Shown here in pieces: positions 57,860-64,000 of a DNA stretch of 64,000 bases. This DNA is from Loxodes magnus (taxonomy: Eukaryota > Ciliophora > Karyorelictea > Loxodida > Loxodidae): the NCBI GenBank assembly GCA_946699065.1, contig CAMPDV010000146.1:248001-312000 (forward strand). The letters run 5' to 3'. The stretch's first letter is position 1. Every line of letters starts with the position of its first letter. A program made the position numbers and the translations under genes. The notes under the pieces are model-generated. The model did not search any database, was not told the origin of the DNA, and was given only the letters and a program-made list of their open reading frames with translations.

Positions 57860-58886
57860 TTAAAATTTAAAATTGTCTTAAGTATTATTCCATTTCCAAT
57901 CTTCTCTGAGTCTGTTTCTTGGAATATATATCTTGTAGTACTCCGTTCACCCTTTTTAATTGCAAGTATCTTGCTTCAATCAAGTTCGATTCCAAACATA
58001 TTCAAATTTCTTCTTTATTGAGCAAATGCGATGTCCTTCAAGAATTAATTTCCTATATAATTATTTTTTCTGTATAAATAAATTATAAATAAATGAGATT
58101 ATAGAGTGCATAATGGTGCACAGCTATTTAATAAAGATGTTTTAAGTTAAAAAATTCCTTACTGAAATTTTTCTCAGTGCTGTCACTCCCTTGTGAATTT
58201 TATCTTCTATAGGGCGGCAATCGGAATGCTACCCCAAGAGACCTTAGCATCTGACATCTTTCATCATTAATACTACTTGATGCCTCTTCGATTTTTTCTT
58301 CTCTTTTCTTTGTGGTTCTTCAACTATGGGGTATTTCCTGGTACCAGATTTAGTCATCTCCAGTTGGAGGACTGTTCCTCCCTATTTATTTTATTTTATT
58401 ATAATAAACCTTCTGGAGTACAGCATAGAGATTACTTATGAATCTCCATAACTTAAAGCTTTCAAGTTTTTATTTTTATTAGAATTTTTTCAATATCTTA
58501 AAATGAGATCATATTTTCAGCAATACCAGCATTACTTTCTATTCTTTGCTATCGGAATTTATGCTGTTTGAGGATTCGGCTCCACATCTATGAGATCATT
58601 TTTTGATGTATTTTTTAGAAATAAGCTTTCAGTCAGTTCCGCTAATTGATTGAATTTAGTCTCTATTTGTTCAATTCTCAGATTGACTGGTTGTAAATTT
58701 TAATTTTTTAGTATTTATATGTTAGACATTAGGTATGCGATTTTTGCTTCAAACTCTTGTACGTTTCTATAAATTTTAAAATTCTCCTATTACATAGCTT
58801 TGAATTCTTAGAGTATTTTTACTAATCGTAATTTGATTGGGATGGATCCTGTTCAGAAGAGATTTTTGTTGAAAGAAAAGTAGCAT
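57860..58886 (-). pseudogene. CWYC-family element with nested short element, right-arm copy
   Basis: Mirror of 8,658-9,650, start M-L-L-F-F at 58886. Nearly the same lesions, so most decay predates the duplication. The GTGG-type hairpin is at about 57,820-57,850. Confidence 0.6.
58080..58390 (-). mobile_element. Nested LLGG/HH-type element, right-arm copy
   Basis: Mirror of 9,130-9,435. The hairpin (AGAGTGCATAATGGTGCACAGCT on the plus strand, about 58,104-58,126) is better preserved than in the left arm. Confidence 0.6.
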
Positions 58887-58899
58887 TTTTGATATAATA

Positions 58900-59545
58900 A
58901 AAATATGTTTGGTATTATATATAGATAGCTTAATTTTTTATATAATGCACTTAATATCTAATTTACAATTTTTTCTCTAAATAACTTATTATTAAATGTT
59001 TTAAGGATTTGCTAGATATGACTCGATATAATTAAATAATTTGAATTGAAGGTGAAAATGATAGAGTAAATGATTAGATAAAATAGAGTTCTTTTTTAAG
59101 AAATAATATCTTATAGATTGATATTAGCATAAACAAATAAGTAAAAATGTTATTAATCAAATTCTTTTTAGGTTAAAACTTAGTTTGAATAAGTTTATTA
59201 TTTAAAGATACTTATAGAAAATAGTTGTTAGATATAAGTCTAAAAAGTAAAATATCATAAGGAGTTTTATCTATTATAATTAAGCTACTCTAACCTTTTT
59301 AATTATAATGCTTATTACTTTAAACTTTAGATTCATTTAAATGAGTAAAATCAAAAAATGCGTTCATTATATAATAAAATGATAATATCTTCTTTTTATA
59401 GCTTTTTAAAACTTAAGAAGTATTTAAAACTATTAATTTATTTTAATCCTTTTATTTCTATGAAATTTAAGAACATTTAGCAAAAGTTAATTCCCTTACT
59501 AATATTAATAACTTTATAAATAATAGTCAATTATGCAAATTTCCG
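58900..59545. other. AT-rich spacer in IR1 right arm
   Basis: Mirror of 7,988-8,650; no gene seen. Confidence 0.5.
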
Positions 59546-59550
59546 TTAGA

Positions 59551-61527
59551 TCAAATGTCAAATTCAAATCTACAATCTTGATCTTTATATTCTTATACGT
59601 AATCTCTTTGCATGAAATCTAGTATCTATTCTTCCTCCTCTTATATTTTATTTTAAGGATTTTCTTGAGTATAAGTGATATTATTTCATTCTTCATCATT
59701 TTAGTTTATTTCGCTTTTATTATATGTTGTAATAAAATTTCCTAAAACTTACTAATCCTGGTAATTCTCTACTTTATTAATCTAAAAGCTTTAAAATAAA
59801 CTATTAGATTATTTCTATTCCCTTTAGTTCAGTCAATCTAAATTTTTTGGATTCTAATTTTCAAATTGATTATATTAAATTTATTCTAATTTAGCATTCT
59901 AGCTTTAGTCTTCCTAAGTCATATATTCAATTATATATAAGGCTGCCCTTTATATGAACTATTTTTATTTCTTCACAGAGCTTTATTATAGATACTCAAT
60001 AAACTTGAAAACTTCTTCATTAGGAATTTCATATTAATTAGGATAAGATTCATTTAAACTTTTCAAAATAAGCTAAATATTACCTTAATTTTATATCCAG
60101 CAGCTTACAATTTACTCTAAGGAGTAACCTACTTCTAATAGGCTTTTTAATGTTTGCTAATAATTATTTATAATTATCGTTAGTTTATTCTCTATTTATT
60201 CTTAGCAAAACTTCTAAGAAGGGAGATCTTCTTTCTATTTGACACTCTAAATTTCATCATTCTGAGATTAAGTTCATACTTAGGAATACAATTTTGCATT
60301 GGATGGAGTTTTAAACTACAAATTATCGATTTATTAATCAAAATTCTGGTGAAGATTTAAATTTTACTCTTGAAAGTTGTCTTTTTATTGAAGGTTAAGA
60401 TTTTCTCTTTAGGGGTTTGTATTCATTTATAAAACTTCTTCTGAAATTTAAGCCGATTCAGGTTGATTCCATCCCAACTTTTGTCAGTTGATTGTATTGA
60501 CAAGATCCAGTTATTTATTCAATATATTAGAAGATCCTTTATCAACTTTCTTAATTATGGCATTTATTATTTCTACTAACATACTTTTCTAATCAAAAGT
60601 CAAATCATTTCTGTTGATGCAGCATTCCTTATGACCTGAATAGATTAAATTTTGCTTTAAATTCTTAATAACATACTAGTAAAATTCTTATATATGACTA
60701 CTTTTGAAGTTTTAAATAGAGTATTTTACCGATTTCTTCATCTCATCATTGTATTTATAGAGAATTCCAATTTTGTCTTAGAAATGGTATTAAATATCAA
60801 AAAGTCAATTTTGACCCATCTTATATAGATGTCGTTCATAGCCATATACTGTTGAACGAGATTCTTTTAACTCCTCACATATTTTTTCTTTTTGAGATAA
60901 TAAATTTCTCTCCTTAAAGCCTTAATTATTTTATCCTATAACTCATTAAACTCTTTTATTATAAGTATTCATCATTTCTACTACTTCCCATATCTTTCTT
61001 TCAGTCTTTCTATGTATTTTAGAACTCTTAGAATTCAAGTAACTGTTTTCTTCTATACTTTAATTTATGCTTTATTAACGGTTTAGTGCTTATGAGCTTC
61101 TCGATCGTGATCTTTAATTCTTATTTTTCGCTTTTCCTTTTAATTATAAAATGTGGCTTTTCATTCTATTCTAATGCTAAAGTTAATTTAATGAAGCTGA
61201 CTATAATATTTATTGCTAATCTTATTTGCTTTTGGCAATAATTTCTATTTTTATCATTTTCTTATCAGAGCTGCAATCTTCTTTGCTTTGTTCACATACT
61301 TATTTTGGAATGTATTACTCTTAACTAGCAGCATATAAAAAACTAATCTACTTTTTATCCTAAAAGTAAGTAAAGATAATTTAATCTAGCATCATTCTTT
61401 CATTAATCAGCTATTAGTTTATCAATAACTTTATGAGAGCACTAGCTTTAACTCCTTGAGGCTCAATCTTGGCGATTTTAATTTTTTCTCTAAAGACTTG
61501 CTCATCGAAAATTAAAATGACTTGCAT
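59551..61527 (-). CDS. Gln/Asn-rich protein with UBA-like domain, IR1 right copy, 658 aa
   Basis: ATG 61527, TGA 59,551-59,553, exactly 659 codons in one frame. N-terminus M-Q-V-I-L-I-F-D-E-Q-V-F-R-E-K resembles a small beta-rich (possibly ubiquitin-like) start, but this is weak. Residues about 150-290 are Ser/Arg then coiled coil. At about residues 455-500, I-L-K-S-L-L-E-V-G-Y-S-L-E-Q-I-V, then a gap and G-N-I-Q-L-I-L-K-S-L, fits a UBA helix bundle (L-x3-G-[YF]...GN-x-x-x-A/I-x3-L). The C-terminal third is Gln/Asn/Glu-rich and acidic. Suggested role: ubiquitin-binding adaptor, inferred from the domain alone. The left copy has ACG for ATG. Confidence 0.7.
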
Positions 61528-61898
61528 TTTATTAATTATAAAGAATTATTTAGAAAACAAAATATAGTCTATTTATTTAGGAAATATGGCTTAATAAAAT
61601 AATTATCTTTTATAATTTTTTTATTGTGAAGAATTCTTTTCAGAATTCATAAATCTTTTTTTTCTTCCTTAACACTCTTATCTTTTATATAAATACTTCT
61701 ATTTATTCTTTATTTTATCAGTATAAAAGGAATTTATTCTTTTTAAGTAATAATTTATTATAGAATTTAGTAATACATCATAATTTATTTTTAATTAGTT
61801 TAAACTCTTCATAATCTTTATTATTCTTGCTATTTCTATCAGGCCATTTAAATTATATCAATTTACTGTTTAAACTTGGTAGACATATTGTTAATGCT

Positions 61899-62160
61899 AA
61901 CAACAGGAGAATCGAATCCGCTTAAATTTACTTTATTTAATTTTAATACGTCATTCAACCCATTACGTGATTGAATCTATAAGTTATTAGTTTTAGGCAT
62001 AATTTAAAAGGATTTTAATTCCTCTTTTGCTGTCCTTTTTTGTATTTTGTAATAGTTTTTATATTTAGATTGTTGTTTGCTGTATAAATATAGGATGTAT
62101 TTATTACTAGTTAATATCAAATAAGATAATTAGCATACTTTTTAAAATAGAGTTTTGCTA
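61899..62160. mobile_element. About 260-base insertion specific to the right arm
   Basis: The left arm is continuous across this site (near 5,640-5,670). Flanks are TGCTAACAA and TGCTAGAAA, giving a probable 5-6 base duplication (TGCTA). No ORF. Read on the minus strand, its 3' end contains GGATTCGATTCTC, which resembles a Pol III B-box, but no convincing tRNA fold or A-box was found. A SINE-like insertion or an internal eliminated sequence are both possible. Confidence 0.55.
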
Positions 62161-62289
62161 GAAAGTTTAATTATTTTACCTGTTTTATTTTTTACTCCTA
62201 AGATTTAGCAAATTACTATCAAACTTTCTAATAAATTGAGTTTTCTCTATAAATAGTTTGAAAATTACTCAAGAAAAATATTATAATAA

Positions 62290-63107
62290 TAATAATAAAC
62301 TTAATTAAAGTGTTTGTGGCTTTGAGGTATTTCAATCTCATTTCCACTGACATCCAGTGATCACTCCTGGATGCTTAAAATAAAAGTTCGGGTCATCCAG
62401 TTTTTTCGGAGTTCTGGAACTCGAATGGAAAATTCTTCTTCTGTAAATTCTTCTTTCCATCGTCATGTAAATTCTTTTTAATTCTCTTCAGACTTCTTCG
62501 CTGTTTCTCTTCATCTTTTCCTTGTATATCTTGTAACTTTGAATCTGTGGAATCTTGATAAGCACAGGTAACATCGCTTGAGAATCCTTCTAATATTAGT
62601 TGGTTCTATTTGCCTATCGTCTTCTATTTCCATTTTTATTTCTTAGATTAGAGGTTCTATTCTTTTTGTCCAAGTTGCTATACTTCGATTTCTTATTTGA
62701 TTAATCTTTCTTCAGTATTTTAACTTTTTTCTAATAATTTTTTGTTTTATTATATTAGTATTTTTACTTATTCTTACAGAATACGTACAGATTTCAAAAT
62801 ACTTTCAATTAATAATTATTCTTCATTTGTCTGTTTTTGCATCGTTTTTGATTCTCTTATTTCCTATAGTTACTTGGTCTCGGTTTAGGAAGAAAGTCAA
62901 AATTTTATTATTATTTTTATTCTGTTTATGCTTATTTAAGTTCTTATTTTATTTAAGATTGTCTTAAATTTTCAACTATTGGAGGCTATTAATAATACGA
63001 AGATTATTATTTTATTAAAGAAGACTTGATGGATGAAGAATTAGAAGTGTCTGGCTTTTGCTCCTTTATCTATGGAGCCTGGAACCCTTCTTGATACCTT
63101 CTGCCAT
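62290..63107 (-). pseudogene. CWYC-family element, IR1 right copy
   Basis: Start M-A-E-G-I-K-K-G at 63107, same early frame offset as the left copy. Knuckle C-Y-L-C-L-S-R-F-H-R-F-K followed by loss of the final Cys through a one-base deletion relative to the left arm. Confidence 0.55.
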
Positions 63108-63109
63108 TT

Positions 63110-64000
63110 TGATTACACCCTCAAGAAGAATATTATTTAGGTAGAGATAAATTTTAATGAATTGATGCAGAATAATTTAGGTAAAAATGTTACATAAAGA
63201 ATGTTTAAACTATAAGAGTTTGATTTAGCTAAAATATCTAATAGAAATTGAATTTAGTTTGATTTAAAGCTTTGGATTAATAAATTTTAATTTACTTTTA
63301 TATAATTTTAATAATTTAAAGACTAATTGCATAACATAGTTATTTTCATAGTTTGCTAAAATATAAAATTAAATAGATAATTTGCTTATTTAACTTATTA
63401 TAGTTTCTAAATTTAAAGCTACAACAGTAAGCCTTTTATACACTTTATACTAATTATTTTATATTTATTTATAACTCTAGCCTTAATATATAAAATACAC
63501 TACTTAATTAATATTCTAGCTTACTTTCATATCTTTAATCAACTATTTTATTTTACTATTTTAAGAAAATTACTTTAAACTTTAAATCTTTATCCCTTTT
63601 TATAAGATAATTTTTATTAAATATAAATTATGACAAAAGTATGAATGCTTCAATTTTATTACAACTAAGAAAGTTAAATTTTATCTTAAGAGCAATATTT
63701 TTTAATGGATTAATAATGCTTTAGATAATTTAAAACTATAAGTATTTAAACCTATAATTAATTAATTAGCATATCAGTTTAACTTATTTTCTTTATTATC
63801 TTAAATTTATATTCAAAATCTATTTTTAATCCTAAACTATTTCTATTTTATTCATATTTAAACATACCAAATCATTTATTTCTTAATTATAACCAAATCA
63901 AATTTAATTATTCCTGAATATTATATTCTTCTTAAAACCTAAATGCAACCTAAAATTTATATACAAATCATATTTATTTAAGTCTTTTCTCATATTAATA
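63110..64000. other. AT-rich end of IR1 right arm
   Basis: Mirror of 3,805-4,685; no gene seen on either copy. Confidence 0.5.

Larger units (their letters stand above)
56632..64000 (-). repeat. Large inverted repeat IR1, right arm (cut by window end)
   Basis: Reverse complement of 3,805-11,545; see left arm. On balance the right arm is better preserved: intact HH gene and intact UBA gene with start codon. Confidence 0.9.

Noticed and set aside
61908-61925. Possible tRNA gene from a T-arm-like motif
   Set aside because: The motif lacks the G53-C61 pair and no acceptor, D or anticodon arms can be folded around it.
1-64000. CRISPR array, bacterial operons or Shine-Dalgarno sites
   Set aside because: No regularly spaced identical repeats; base composition and reassigned codons point to a ciliate nucleus.
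1-64000. Reverse transcriptase, integrase or transposase
   Set aside because: I looked for Y-A-D-D-like, DDE-like and endonuclease motifs in the frames translated by hand and found none; I did not translate every frame exhaustively.

Overview
The window is AT-rich nuclear DNA of a ciliate with a reassigned genetic code. Genes make sense only if TAA and TAG are read as Gln and most TGA codons as Trp, with TGA also acting as the terminator at gene ends. This matches the karyorelict (Loxodes-type, NCBI table 27) or Condylostoma (table 28) code. Three pseudokinase paralogues, the UBA-type gene and several smaller genes stay in one frame over 1.7-2 kb under this code. All of them end at a TGA, which favours the karyorelict code. 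Under the standard code the window looks almost empty. With only TGA as a stop, long open frames also arise by chance here, so I called genes on motifs, paralogy and matching end points rather than on openness alone.

Layout. (1) A large imperfect inverted repeat: left arm about 3.8-11.5 kb (+), right arm about 56.6 kb to the window end (read on -). Each arm carries, in the same order, a zinc-knuckle (CWYC) element, a gene of about 658 codons with a UBA-like domain, a second CWYC element with a short element nested in it, and a small HH-family gene. The left arm also holds a CWYC element at 9.87-10.62 kb that the right arm lacks; the right arm holds a roughly 260-base insertion that the left lacks. 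(2) A second inverted repeat of about 2.06 kb (27.61-29.67 and 47.95-50.01 kb), each arm with one complete pseudokinase gene. (3) A third, more diverged inverted repeat (0.44-1.5 and 46.4-47.4 kb). (4) Two further pseudokinase paralogues at 22.5-24.2 and 43.1-44.8 kb, and a kinase remnant at 52.4 kb. (5) Apparently single genes: 25.9 kb (186 aa), 34.2-35.1 kb (leucine-rich repeat), 38.2 kb (191 aa), 41.8 kb (228 aa), 52.7-53.4 kb. (6) About twenty short, mostly decayed elements spread between them. (7) Several very AT-rich stretches without visible genes, notably 20.7-22.4 and 29.7-32.7 kb.

The short elements form two protein families. The CWYC family (about 235-350 aa) has an N-terminal coiled coil, a CCHC zinc knuckle whose second residue is Trp (usually written TGA), a following L-Y-C-x3-G-x-I-Y-R-R block and a short C-terminal tail. 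It resembles the nucleic-acid-binding ORF1/Gag of retroelements. The LLGG/HH family (about 80-160 aa) starts near M-L-L-G-G and carries an HHR-x-G-K block. Many copies of both end in a short hairpin plus an A/T tail, and some CWYC and LLGG copies share the same hairpin. I saw no reverse transcriptase in the window, so these look like non-autonomous ORF1-only retroelements mobilised in trans, nested into one another and between the host genes.
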